Assembly: GCA_029268045.1 (NCBI GenBank)
Contig: JAJUHF010000007.1
Location: forward strand, 1 to 56,979
DNA from: Anseongella ginsenosidimutans
Lineage (GTDB): Bacteria; Bacteroidota; Bacteroidia; Sphingobacteriales; Sphingobacteriaceae
Length of the DNA: 56,979 nt
Direction: 5' to 3'
The position numbers and the translations under genes are program-made. The notes below the pieces were generated by a model. It was not told where the DNA came from and did no database searches. It saw only the letters and a list, made by a program, of their open reading frames with translations. Positions 34,154-42,966 of this stretch are shown piece after piece. The stretch's first letter is position 1, and every line of letters starts with the position of its first letter.

Positions 34154-37100
34154 CTACCGACCCAACACCAGTCGGGTCTGTGCTTTCCCGTCGACCAGCC
34201 GGACCGACAGCGGCGCGTGCCCGCGCGCATTCCGGTCGATGGCCAGCGTAATCCGGTGCATTCCCTGTGACAGGGTCGCCACCATTTTCCCATCCTGAAT
34301 GGGCACTTCCCCTTCATCCGCCCAGCTGCGGATCCCGCCCGGATCACTGAAATGGATGGTTACCTCACCCGGGGTAAGCACTTCGACCTGGAATTTCACG
34401 AAACTGTGCCGGGCATGGGGCCCTGTTTCGTGAACCGGCAACTCACTTACCGGCAGCGCCCCCGATACCGTACTGTAATGGGGCTGGAAATGCAGGTTTT
34501 CGTTGGCAGAGATCACGTCAATTCCGCCCTTCTGAATCTTTTCCGCCAATTGTTCGCCAGGCTGAATAACCTCCCAACGCCGCACGTAGCGCTCAGTAGG
34601 CACGCGGAAGGAACCACTTTCACCCAGCGATGAGAGGAAACTGACCAGATCAAGAAACTCCTGCCTGTCCAGACCTGCCGTCAGTCCGGGTGGCATCAGC
34701 GACCCCGGGATCTTTTCGCGGCTTTCGACCTGATCCTTGGGAATCGCGATCTCCTGGCCCCCGGCGTCCCGCATGATAAGTTCGTTCGGCCGGTCGCTGA
34801 CCAGGTAGCCGACAATATCGCTAAGCTCTTTTCGTGTAACCCGCTGCAGTTCATATCCTTCCTTAATGGACCGGGTTGGGTAGATGAGGGACTCGATGAT
34901 GGTTTCGGTAGGAGAGCTCGTACCCAGGCTGCTTAAATCGGGGCCAATGAGCCCTCCGGCACCTCCCAGCGCGTGGCAGTTTAAGCAAGCCAGTTCCTGC
35001 CGGCGGAAAACCGCTTCACCTTTCACTGGGTTGCCTGCTTCCTTGGCTTCAGCTGCCAGGGCGGCGATCTGCTCCGCGTCCAGATCCTGGGCCATTTTTT
35101 CCGGAGCAAGCGTTCCGCCAGAGGCCTCGAGACCTTTGATCAATGATTTGATTTCGGCTTCTTCACGACGGTTCCAGGGAACGGCATTCTGAAGATGCTG
35201 ACGGGCTTCCATGGCAACGGCCTCGGGGATCCGGGTTTCGCCCAGTTTCTCAGCAAGCGCCTTTACCCGGCCGCGATCCGGCAGGAAGGCGTCGATCACG
35301 ACGCGTACCTGTTTGGGATCCTCCAGCTCCTTGAACAGCGCCACCCCTGTTTCGGCGGCTTCCGGTGCATGGATGGCAGCGAGCTGGGCCACAGCCAGCA
35401 ACCGCAGATCCAGCGGCTGGTCAGACGCGGTCAAGCTTTTGATCAGGGACTTCGCGCGGTCTGGATTCATCGACGTGAGGGCGCCCATTGCCGTCCGGGC
35501 GTAATTCCGGTTTTCATGGGTTACAAAGGATCGCAATTGCGGTTCCAGCGCGTTTACCCGGAGCGCGCCTGCGACCCGCATCGCAGCCAGGGCAGACGGT
35601 TCCCCGCCCCCTTGGATAATGTCACCCAGCCGGGAAAGCTGTTTATTGGCAGCCACATTCCGTTGCAATACAGCGGTTTCGATTGCATTAAGCTCCGCGG
35701 AAACGTCCTGCCCCTCTTCCCGGAAGCGCGTTATTGCGATATCCAGAATATCGTTGAGGTCCTGCACATCTCCGCGCTTTGCAATGGCCGACAAGGCATC
35801 CGGACGGTATTGGGCAGGGACCCGGCCTTCGCTGTATAGGCCGGTCAGCAAACGGATGGCCTCGGAACTTTGGGCCGATTTTAACGCGTAGGCGGCATTC
35901 GCCGGATCGCCCAGAAAATCGGGATTGGCTTGCAGGCTGGCCATCCAGCGCGGTTCGAGCTGACGCATGGTTTGCCACAGGGCAAAATCCAGGAACTCAT
36001 CCATGGGTTGATCCAGGACAGCCAGCGCGGTTTTTGCCGCACCGGCGTTATCCAGATCCCGGAGGGCGATCACCGCCTCCAGGCGCACCTGAGGATGAGG
36101 ATCCCCCGCAGCCCGTTGCAGAATCGCTTCGAGGTTATCTGTTTTTTCGGACCAGAGCTGCAGCGCCCTCACAGCGCCCGCTCTGACCTGAGGGCTTTTT
36201 GCATTCAGAAGACTTTCCAGCAGGGGTCCGTTGTAGGTATCAATGGATTGCCAGACCCACAGGGCTTCGAGCTTCAGCCGTTCGGCCTCCTGATTGGTCT
36301 GATCCAATGCGGCCGTCCACTTCCGAAGCGCCGGTGCCACTTCCTCCGCTCCTTTTTCCTTCAGTAGGCGGCGGGCCTGCGAACGGGTCCAGGATTCCGG
36401 GGCTTTCAGGTACTCCAAAAGGTCTTCAACGGAAGCGTTGATCAGATCGGGCCGGGGCACCAGTTTTCTGTTTTTAGCCGTAATGCGCCAGATTCGGCCC
36501 CGCTCCTGATCCCTGCGGGGATCGTGAAAGTCCACCTCGCCGTGTTGTATAATGGGATTGTACCAGTCTGCGATGTAAATTGCCCCGTCCGGTCCGATGC
36601 TAATGTCCACGGGCCGGAACGCGGTATGATCGGTCCATAGCAGATCGGGCATTTGCCGGGACACGTATCCGCTTCCCTGTTCTTCCAACTGAAAACGGTT
36701 TATCCGATTGGCACGGAAATCATTGGTGATCAGGCTTCCTGCCCATGAATCAGGCAGGTGCCGCCCCGAAACGATGTCCAGGCCGCAATGTTTCGGTTGG
36801 CCGGGATTCAATCCGCGAAGGATCCTTTCTGCGCCCGGCGAGGTCACAAAAGTGGCTCCGGGAAAGGCATAATTAATGCCTTCTCCGCCCGCCCCGTCGG
36901 TAAGGAAGGACTGGCCGTATTGATCAAAACGTAATCCCCAGGGATTGATAAGGCCTTTGGCGTATACTTCCAGTTCCAGCGTATGCGGCTGCAACTTCCA
37001 GACGCCGCCCCCCTCCAGCCGCCGGACCCCCCAGGGCGTTTCCACGTGGCTGTGGATGTAGATCGACTGGTTAAAATACATCCGTCCCTCGGGCCCCCAG

Positions 37101-37654
37101 CGGAAGGTATGGATCAGATGGTGGGCATCGGCCGTGCCGAAACCGTCCAGCACTTTCCTCCGGGTATCGGCCTTGCCGTCGCCGTCGGTATCCGACAAAT
37201 GAAGGATCTCGGTGGCGTTTGCCACATACACGCCTCCGTCTCCAGGCAAAACCCCGGTTGGCATGGTGAGTCCCTCGGCAAATACGGTGGACTTATCGGC
37301 TACGCCGTCGCCGTCGGTATCTTCCAGGATGTACACCTTGTCGTTGGCTTCCTGTCCGGTTTTCAGGTGTGGATAGGCGGTGCTGCTGACGACCCATAGC
37401 CGGCCCTGGGCGTCCCAATTCATTTGTACGGGCTTGGCAACGAGCGGTTCGGCTGCAAAAAGCGTGACTTCAAACCCTTCGGCTATTTCAAATGAGGCCA
37501 GTTGCTTTTCCGGATGATCCTCCGGCAGCCCTTCAAGTCGGGCTTTTTGGTTGCCTGAACAGGAGGCCAGCAAGGCCGTGGACAGGACAACGCCTAGCAA
37601 GGGAAGCGTCCGCGCATTTCGTCTATGGATGGATTTCATGTTACCAGATTTCAT
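34154..37654 (-). CDS. PVC-type CxxCH heme lipoprotein with beta-propeller and HEAT repeats
   Basis: An 1166-residue periplasmic lipoprotein. The signal ends LLASC (Cys32). Residues about 45-430 form a beta-propeller of the membrane-bound dehydrogenase type, with DGDGVADKSTVFAEGL, LTDGAGGEGINYAFPG and DGAIYIADWYNP. Residues about 440-860 are HEAT-like repeats. A cytochrome c domain follows, with the heme motif CLNCH (about 889-893) and LIGPDLSSLG. The C-terminus is a beta-sandwich. Such proteins are thought to oxidise sugars or pass electrons for co-encoded oxidoreductases; the reaction is unproven. The start overlaps the SGNH stop by 4 bp (ATGA), indicating translational coupling. Confidence 0.92.
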   Translation of the reverse strand: MKSGNMKSIHRRNARTLPLLGVVLSTALLASCSGNQKARLEGLPEDHPEKQLASFEIAEGFEVTLFAAEPLVAKPVQMNWDAQGRLWVVSSTAYPHLKTGQEANDKVYILEDTDGDGVADKSTVFAEGLTMPTGVLPGDGGVYVANATEILHLSDTDGDGKADTRRKVLDGFGTADAHHLIHTFRWGPEGRMYFNQSIYIHSHVETPWGVRRLEGGGVWKLQPHTLELEVYAKGLINPWGLRFDQYGQSFLTDGAGGEGINYAFPGATFVTSPGAERILRGLNPGQPKHCGLDIVSGRHLPDSWAGSLITNDFRANRINRFQLEEQGSGYVSRQMPDLLWTDHTAFRPVDISIGPDGAIYIADWYNPIIQHGEVDFHDPRRDQERGRIWRITAKNRKLVPRPDLINASVEDLLEYLKAPESWTRSQARRLLKEKGAEEVAPALRKWTAALDQTNQEAERLKLEALWVWQSIDTYNGPLLESLLNAKSPQVRAGAVRALQLWSEKTDNLEAILQRAAGDPHPQVRLEAVIALRDLDNAGAAKTALAVLDQPMDEFLDFALWQTMRQLEPRWMASLQANPDFLGDPANAAYALKSAQSSEAIRLLTGLYSEGRVPAQYRPDALSAIAKRGDVQDLNDILDIAITRFREEGQDVSAELNAIETAVLQRNVAANKQLSRLGDIIQGGGEPSALAAMRVAGALRVNALEPQLRSFVTHENRNYARTAMGALTSMNPDRAKSLIKSLTASDQPLDLRLLAVAQLAAIHAPEAAETGVALFKELEDPKQVRVVIDAFLPDRGRVKALAEKLGETRIPEAVAMEARQHLQNAVPWNRREEAEIKSLIKGLEASGGTLAPEKMAQDLDAEQIAALAAEAKEAGNPVKGEAVFRRQELACLNCHALGGAGGLIGPDLSSLGTSSPTETIIESLIYPTRSIKEGYELQRVTRKELSDIVGYLVSDRPNELIMRDAGGQEIAIPKDQVESREKIPGSLMPPGLTAGLDRQEFLDLVSFLSSLGESGSFRVPTERYVRRWEVIQPGEQLAEKIQKGGIDVISANENLHFQPHYSTVSGALPVSELPVHETGPHARHSFVKFQVEVLTPGEVTIHFSDPGGIRSWADEGEVPIQDGKMVATLSQGMHRITLAIDRNARGHAPLSVRLVDGKAQTRLVLGR

Positions 37655-38874
37655 TTTGCAGGGATAAGTTCATAGGTTTTCTTTACCGGGGCAATCTGTT
37701 CCCGGATATGCGCTTCCAGCTGATCAATGAATTTATCCAGCTCCTGAAGCCCTTGTTTGTGTCTGCCTTGTTCGTATTCCCGGAAACCCAGGATATAGGT
37801 TCGGTTCATCGGACGGTATTGCTGGAAAAAGAAATTGTTTTTTTTCGCGATCGAATCGGCAAGGCGTGCTGCCTGTGACTGCGAGACGGTGCTGATCAAC
37901 GCGATCCCTTTTTCCAATTCCCCGGAAGATACCGTGCGCAGCTCGTTTCCGTTCTCGGCCAGCAGATACCGCCCGGCGGGGAGACCGCTTACGCGAAGTT
38001 GCACCGAAATGACCGGATCGGCTTCACCCGAAGGCGGGATAGGCAAGGGCAGCAGGTTTTCCTGAACGCTGAACTTCCAGCGGTTTCCCTCACGGGTCAG
38101 GGGAGGCGCTCCGGGTTCTCCTTGCGGCGCATTCCCTTCGCCGGCGCTGAGGTTGATTGTTTCACCGCGGGAGGGCCATCCGAATGCTTCTTCAAGGAGC
38201 CGGGCCACGTAATAATATCCTTTAGCATTCAGATGGATCCCATTGTATGCATAAATGGGGGCTTTACTCTGTGAAACCGGAGTATAGAGATCGACGAACC
38301 GCTTTTTCCGTTTTGAAGCGATCCGCGCAATCGCGTCCCGGTAGAGCTGAAGGTTTTTGTTAAGATTCAGGGTGTTCTCCTGGGTGCCCGCCAATCTGAC
38401 CGGAATGGTTGAGAGCAGGATGGTCTGGGCGCCCAGCGCGTCCACCGAATCAATGATCACCTCCAGTCCCCGCGTGAATTCTTCAACTCCGGCCTCCCCT
38501 TTTTGGGCTTCAACCGTGCCGTAGGCGATGAGTACGTAATCGGGCCGGGTACTGCGGATCTGCTGAAAAAGCTGCTGGTACGGCGTGGGCGGGGTAGTGA
38601 AAGTACTGCGTGCCTCAGCATACACATTATCGCCTGTCCAACCCAAATTCCTGAACGTAAGCGCGCGATCGGGCCAGCGCGACGTGAAAGCGAACTCAAG
38701 GTAGCAGTCCTCCAATTCGTTCTCGAAAAAGGATCCTCCCAGAAAAACAATCCGTGCTCCGTGTTTAAACTCCAGGGGCGGAAAGTTGCCCTGTTGAGCG
38801 ACAACCGGCAGGCTGCCTACCCAAAAAAACCAGGCAAAAACCATAGCCCGTGATAACCGGCGTTGAATGACCAT
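37651..38874 (-). CDS. SGNH/GDSL-family hydrolase
   Basis: A 407-residue exported hydrolase. The signal peptide covers about 1-26 (ending VVAQQ). The family blocks are partly altered. Block I reads FLGGSFFENEL rather than GDSL, keeping a serine. Block III is not clear, and block V is represented by GIHLNAKGYYYVARLL, with the catalytic His in IHLN. DYVLIAYGTVEAQKGEAG occupies the block III-like position, where Asn or Gly is usual. It most likely deacetylates or de-esterifies a carbohydrate. It is the first gene of the three-gene operon with the heme lipoprotein and the MocA-type oxidoreductase. A TATATTTG box lies about 31 bp upstream of its ATG. Confidence 0.85.
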   Translation of the reverse strand: MVIQRRLSRAMVFAWFFWVGSLPVVAQQGNFPPLEFKHGARIVFLGGSFFENELEDCYLEFAFTSRWPDRALTFRNLGWTGDNVYAEARSTFTTPPTPYQQLFQQIRSTRPDYVLIAYGTVEAQKGEAGVEEFTRGLEVIIDSVDALGAQTILLSTIPVRLAGTQENTLNLNKNLQLYRDAIARIASKRKKRFVDLYTPVSQSKAPIYAYNGIHLNAKGYYYVARLLEEAFGWPSRGETINLSAGEGNAPQGEPGAPPLTREGNRWKFSVQENLLPLPIPPSGEADPVISVQLRVSGLPAGRYLLAENGNELRTVSSGELEKGIALISTVSQSQAARLADSIAKKNNFFFQQYRPMNRTYILGFREYEQGRHKQGLQELDKFIDQLEAHIREQIAPVKKTYELIPAK

Positions 38875-38904
38875 AGTGTGTTCAGGTGTAGTTTATGCAA
38901 TGGA

Positions 38905-38912
38905 CAAATATA
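38905..38912 (-). promoter_or_regulatory. Candidate -7 box for the SGNH-heme-MocA operon
   Basis: TATATTTG on the minus strand fits TAnnTTTG and lies 30 bp before the SGNH ATG, giving a leader of about 25 nt. The 75-bp gap contains no other gene. A -33 box is not convincing. Confidence 0.4.
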
Positions 38913-38949
38913 AAAAGTTGCCGCAGTATAAAAAGCCGCTCCCCTTAAC

Positions 38950-39759
38950 TTATAGGCGATGCTGCTCCATAAAAAAGCGGATGGATCTGCTCACGTGTGC
39001 TTCCCAATAGGACCATTCGTGCCCGCCCGGAAATTCTTCGTAGCAATGGGGTATGCGCTGCTCGCTCAGCCGGCGATGCAATTCCCGGTTGTATTCGATC
39101 AGCAGGTCGGATGTGCCGCAGTCAAAACGCAGGGAAGGAAGTTGTGCGCGATTTTGCAGGCAGGTCTGAAATAAGTCTTCATCGACTTCCATGGGCTGTC
39201 GATAGTGGCGGAGATCTTCCTCCACAAAAAGTTTCATCTGCTCGAGACTGGTAATGGCCGAATGCGCCGAAACCGCCCGGAACCTGGATCCATGCCGTGC
39301 GCCGATGCGCAAGGCGCCGAAGCCGCCCATCGAAAGGCCCGCAATAAAAAGCGGACTGTCTGCGGTCGCCCCGGGAATACATTCGGCTACCGCGGCCGGG
39401 ACATCCAGCGCAATCCATTTCTCAAAATCGTATCCATTGTGCGGAAGGTATGCCGAGCCGTCGCCCCACAAGCCGTCGGAGGGCATGGCAATGACCACGG
39501 GCGGGATCTCCCCGGATTCGATCAGCTGTATGGCCTGACGATGCACCCCGGCGCCGTAAGCCCAGCTCCAGGCGCTCCCGTAGACCCCATGCAGCAGGAC
39601 AATGACCGGCAGGGTTTCGTCCCGGCCGATGCCCGGAGGACTGAATACGCAGATGTCGCCCCGCCCTTTCAGGTTTTCGCTTTTTACCGTGATAAACCGC
39701 AGATGGTCGGATTCAAACCGCGGGTTCGACAATTCGATCGTTCTGAATTTTTCTGACAT
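38950..39759 (-). CDS. Alpha/beta-hydrolase esterase (S-formylglutathione hydrolase/esterase D-like)
   Basis: A 269-residue cytosolic esterase with no signal peptide. The nucleophile elbow is GLSMGGFGALR (Ser143). The oxyanion-hole strand is VIVLLHGVYGSAWSW and the catalytic His lies in the late GGHEWSYWEAHV. The NGYDFEKWIALDVPAAV segment is typical of the esterase D group that includes S-formylglutathione hydrolases and Ag85-like acyl esterases. It lies 24 bp after the zinc alcohol dehydrogenase gene on the same strand, a pairing that resembles formaldehyde oxidation modules. Bacteroidota usually lack glutathione, so another thiol or a different ester substrate is more likely. Confidence 0.88.
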   Translation of the reverse strand: MSEKFRTIELSNPRFESDHLRFITVKSENLKGRGDICVFSPPGIGRDETLPVIVLLHGVYGSAWSWAYGAGVHRQAIQLIESGEIPPVVIAMPSDGLWGDGSAYLPHNGYDFEKWIALDVPAAVAECIPGATADSPLFIAGLSMGGFGALRIGARHGSRFRAVSAHSAITSLEQMKLFVEEDLRHYRQPMEVDEDLFQTCLQNRAQLPSLRFDCGTSDLLIEYNRELHRRLSEQRIPHCYEEFPGGHEWSYWEAHVSRSIRFFMEQHRL

Positions 39760-39783
39760 ATCGTATGGTTTTTCGGATTGTCC

Positions 39784-40899
39784 TTAGAACACGATGGCGC
39801 CTTTCGCGTTCCGCCCTGCCAACAGGTCGTCAAAGGCCTTTCCGAGATCTTCCAAAGTATAGGTCCGGGTAATCATTTCCTCCAGCATGAATTGTCCCCG
39901 CTCATACAAATCCACGATACGGGGAAAATCGATCTGCGGCCGGCATTGGCCGTATAAAGGGTTAATGTACCGTTTGTCCCATTCAAACAGGTTCATGTCG
40001 AAACTGATTTCCTGTTCAATTCCACTGACCTGTACGGCAGTACCCGCATTGCGGACCATCGCCAGAGGTGCCGCTCCCAGTTCGGGAACCGCCGTGCATT
40101 CAAAGGAATAATCCGCTCCCCTGCCCGCGGTCAGTGCCTTTACCTGGCGGGCTGCCTGGGCAAGTCCCCGATCGCTTTTGCTGGCCAGGATCGTGTGCGT
40201 GGCACCGAAACCGCGTGCTCTTTCCAGCCGTTCTTCCTGAATATCCACGGCAATGATCCGCGTAGCGCCCGAAATCCGGGCAGCCTGGATTACGTTCAGG
40301 CCAACGCCACCGGCACCCAACACCGCCACGGACGAGCCCGGCTGTACCTTCGCAGCGTTCACTACCGATCCGTAACCGGTCATGACCCCGCATCCGATGA
40401 TGCTTGCGGCGGGAAAGGGCATATCCCGGGAAGGATTTTTGACGACAGCAAGGATTTTCACCAAGGCGTATTCTGAAAAGGTTCCCAAATTAAAGGACCG
40501 CTCCACCGGCGTTCCCTGCAGGGTAGTACCCGCAAGGTGCGCATGTCCAGGCGTATAACCGTTCCCGCCGGCGGCTACCGGGGAGTTGTTTTCACAAAGA
40601 TGCTGGTTACCCTCCTGGCATTGGAAGCACGTTCCACAGGGAGTGGCCCAGTTGAGTATCACGGGATCGCCGGGAGCGACACCCTGCACATCCCGGCCAA
40701 TCCGGTACACTTCACCAGCGCCTTCGTGACCCATCACGATGGGTTTCCCCCAGGAAAGGGAATCGTAGTCGGTATGGCAAATGCCAGCCGCTTTTATCCG
40801 AACGATTACTTCATCGGCCTGTGGCTCGGCGATTTCGATTTCTTCAATGGCAAACCCGCCTTTTCCATCGGCGATTGCTGCTTTACATTTCAGAGACAT
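39784..40899 (-). CDS. Zinc-dependent alcohol dehydrogenase (MDR family)
   Basis: A 371-residue NAD-dependent dehydrogenase. Catalytic zinc ligands are visible in GICHTDYDS (Cys) and GHEGAGEVYRIG (His-Glu). The structural zinc site is CGTCFQCQEGNQHLC, with four cysteines. The Rossmann fold shows VLGAGGVGLNVIQAARISGA and IIAVDIQEERL. The sequence is closest in layout to class III-like enzymes, which include glutathione-dependent formaldehyde dehydrogenase and NDMA-dependent alcohol dehydrogenases; the substrate is not decided by what I see. The esterase gene follows by 24 bp, so the two are probably one operon. A hairpin at 40921-40950 separates it from the upstream SusD gene. Confidence 0.92.
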   Translation of the reverse strand: MSLKCKAAIADGKGGFAIEEIEIAEPQADEVIVRIKAAGICHTDYDSLSWGKPIVMGHEGAGEVYRIGRDVQGVAPGDPVILNWATPCGTCFQCQEGNQHLCENNSPVAAGGNGYTPGHAHLAGTTLQGTPVERSFNLGTFSEYALVKILAVVKNPSRDMPFPAASIIGCGVMTGYGSVVNAAKVQPGSSVAVLGAGGVGLNVIQAARISGATRIIAVDIQEERLERARGFGATHTILASKSDRGLAQAARQVKALTAGRGADYSFECTAVPELGAAPLAMVRNAGTAVQVSGIEQEISFDMNLFEWDKRYINPLYGQCRPQIDFPRIVDLYERGQFMLEEMITRTYTLEDLGKAFDDLLAGRNAKGAIVF

Positions 40900-40920
40900 C
40901 CTTTTCGGTTTAAAGGCAAG

Positions 40921-40950
40921 GCCCGGCCGTCTCCTAGGAAACGACCGGGC
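40921..40950. terminator. Hairpin ending the third SusCD operon
   Basis: GCCCGGCCGTCTCC (40921-40934) pairs with GGAAACGACCGGGC (40937-40950) through 14 positions, including two G-U wobbles, around a two-base centre. It lies 45 bp after the minus-strand SusD stop and before the dehydrogenase start. No strong T run follows. Confidence 0.6.
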
Positions 40951-40995
40951 AAATGCCCCTGAAAAGATAGGTATTTTTTACCGCCTTACATCCGC

Positions 40996-42945
40996 TCAAT
41001 AGCCGGGATTCTGATAGGCCGCCTTTTCCGCCTCGGTCATTTCCAGTCCGTCTAGCTGGCCTTGCGGAATGGGTCGGAGGTAATGATGGGGCTGGATATC
41101 GCGGGTGAAGGTCTCCGGGGTGTGGTCCCCGAAATTGCTCCCTGCAATTTCGTAGGTAGAGGCGAGGTCGGTCCATTTTTGTGTGCGGATCAAATCATAC
41201 CAGCGGTATCCTTCGGCGTAGTATTCCCGGGAACGCTCGTCCAGAATGTAATCAATCGTTATGGTGGCCGGGGTAGCGGCCATCATCGCGGCGCTGTGGT
41301 CTTCCACCTTGGCCGCGTTCCCATTGTTATCCCAGCGCCACTTGCCGGCCCGGGCCCGGATTACATTGATCAACTCCCTGGCGCTTTTCCCGCCCTGGGT
41401 AGCGGCTCCCTTAACGGCGGCTTCGGCCGCGATAAAATACAGCTCCGAAAATTTGGCGATGTTGAACGGACGGGTACTGGCCGCATTGGGCTGCCCTAAC
41501 CCATCTCCGTTGTCGGTGCGGTAAACGCCCAGCTTCCAGAGACCCGGATAGACGATCCTGCTGATGCCCCGCGGCGAGATCACAAAATCGGCTCTTCCCG
41601 GGAGCACACCGGCGCCAATATTACTTTTATAGATGGAATTAGAGTAGTCAATGGGGGTCGCGGGCTCTTCGTCAAGAAAGGTTAAAATGGGTTCGCCGGG
41701 ATAGACCTTCATGTTGTTCGCGTTGTACACGAATTCTTCCTCCGCGCCTCCCTTAGGCCAGTTTCCACGGTAAACGGTGGTAAAGGTTCCGTCGTAACGG
41801 GAATCGTTGGTTTTGTCCCCGAAGGTGTCCTCAATGACGCCGATTGGCGGAGCCATGCGGGTCCAGGGACGGCCCAGGTGCTGGGATGCTTCGCGCTGCA
41901 CGGAGCTGATCACCCGGTTCCAGTCCGGATCAGCCGCACTTTGGATGGTGGTATAATTCCAGGTCATCATCCAAACGGCAAAGTTGTCCGGAGCACCTCC
42001 ACTGCCGTAGGTAAGGCTTCCCCCATTATAAAATTCGCTTGCTTCGGTATGATCCGCATACAGCAGTATTTCGTTGTTCCGGTCATTCTGGGCGAGGTTT
42101 ACATCGTAATACGTATCCTGCAATGCAAACGGTCCGGGGTTATCAATGGCCTCGGCGGCCACATCGTAGGCCTGCTGAAAATACCACTGAGCGTCGTGGC
42201 CATCGGGGTCGGTCCGGGAGGTTTCCGGATAGGTAGGTATGTTATTCGGATTTTCCAGCCACCAGGCGTAGGTCAAATAGGCCTTCGCCAGATAAAGCCG
42301 CGCCAGGGTTTTGGTAACGCCCCCGGTTACCCGTCCGGTTTCCGGCAGATCATTTACCGCGGTCAGCAGGTCGGGAAAGATCGCCTTGGTGTAAACCTCC
42401 GGTACCGTATTGCGCGTGGAGGTTCTCACCGGATTCGTGTTGAAGCGAAGTTCACCCGCGCCCAAATCCAGGGGCACCCCGCCGAAAGTCTGTACCAGCA
42501 AAAAGTAGTCAAAGGCACGGAAAAACCGGGCTTCGGCGATCAGGGAATTGGAAATCGTGCCGATCGCGGTCGCGTTTTCAATAATTCCGCTGGCTGTGTT
42601 GATGTTGGAAAAAGCCGTTCCCCACAATACGTCGGCCCGGCTGCTGGTGGAAGTGATTTCCCCCTGCCCGGTCAGGTCCATGACTTTGAAGTTCTGGTCG
42701 GCGCTTTGCGCGTAGGTGGCTTCGTCGGTACCGGTCAGGCAGGTATTGTAGTAGTAGGCCTGGCCGTAAATGTAGCGCAAATGCGCATAAAGGGATGTAA
42801 TTCCTCCGTCAATGCCCTTTTCGGTCGCGAAAAACCCGGGCTCGTAAATGCTGCGGGGTTCTTCATCCAATATGTTGTTGCAGCCAACAAGGAACAGGGT
42901 CAGGACAATTGCTCCCAGGAAAGTGTCTTTATATCTCCGTTTCAT
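40996..42945 (-). CDS. RagB/SusD-family nutrient-binding lipoprotein (long)
   Basis: A 649-residue surface lipoprotein and partner of the SusC just upstream. I start at ATG 42945, giving a signal that ends FLVGC (Cys24). An earlier TTG directly after the SusC stop would only add seven residues. SusD features: ILDEEPRSIYEPGFFATEKG, then a helical half with ARFFRAFDYFLLVQTFGGVP, and a C-terminal RARAGKWRWDNNG, ILDERSREYYAEGYRWYDLI and HHYLRPIPQGQLDG. It is longer than most SusD proteins, with extra loops in the middle third. The gap to SusC is 21 bp. Confidence 0.95.
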   Translation of the reverse strand: MKRRYKDTFLGAIVLTLFLVGCNNILDEEPRSIYEPGFFATEKGIDGGITSLYAHLRYIYGQAYYYNTCLTGTDEATYAQSADQNFKVMDLTGQGEITSTSSRADVLWGTAFSNINTASGIIENATAIGTISNSLIAEARFFRAFDYFLLVQTFGGVPLDLGAGELRFNTNPVRTSTRNTVPEVYTKAIFPDLLTAVNDLPETGRVTGGVTKTLARLYLAKAYLTYAWWLENPNNIPTYPETSRTDPDGHDAQWYFQQAYDVAAEAIDNPGPFALQDTYYDVNLAQNDRNNEILLYADHTEASEFYNGGSLTYGSGGAPDNFAVWMMTWNYTTIQSAADPDWNRVISSVQREASQHLGRPWTRMAPPIGVIEDTFGDKTNDSRYDGTFTTVYRGNWPKGGAEEEFVYNANNMKVYPGEPILTFLDEEPATPIDYSNSIYKSNIGAGVLPGRADFVISPRGISRIVYPGLWKLGVYRTDNGDGLGQPNAASTRPFNIAKFSELYFIAAEAAVKGAATQGGKSARELINVIRARAGKWRWDNNGNAAKVEDHSAAMMAATPATITIDYILDERSREYYAEGYRWYDLIRTQKWTDLASTYEIAGSNFGDHTPETFTRDIQPHHYLRPIPQGQLDGLEMTEAEKAAYQNPGY

Positions 42946-42966
42946 CTGATTCGTTCTAAGTGTCAA

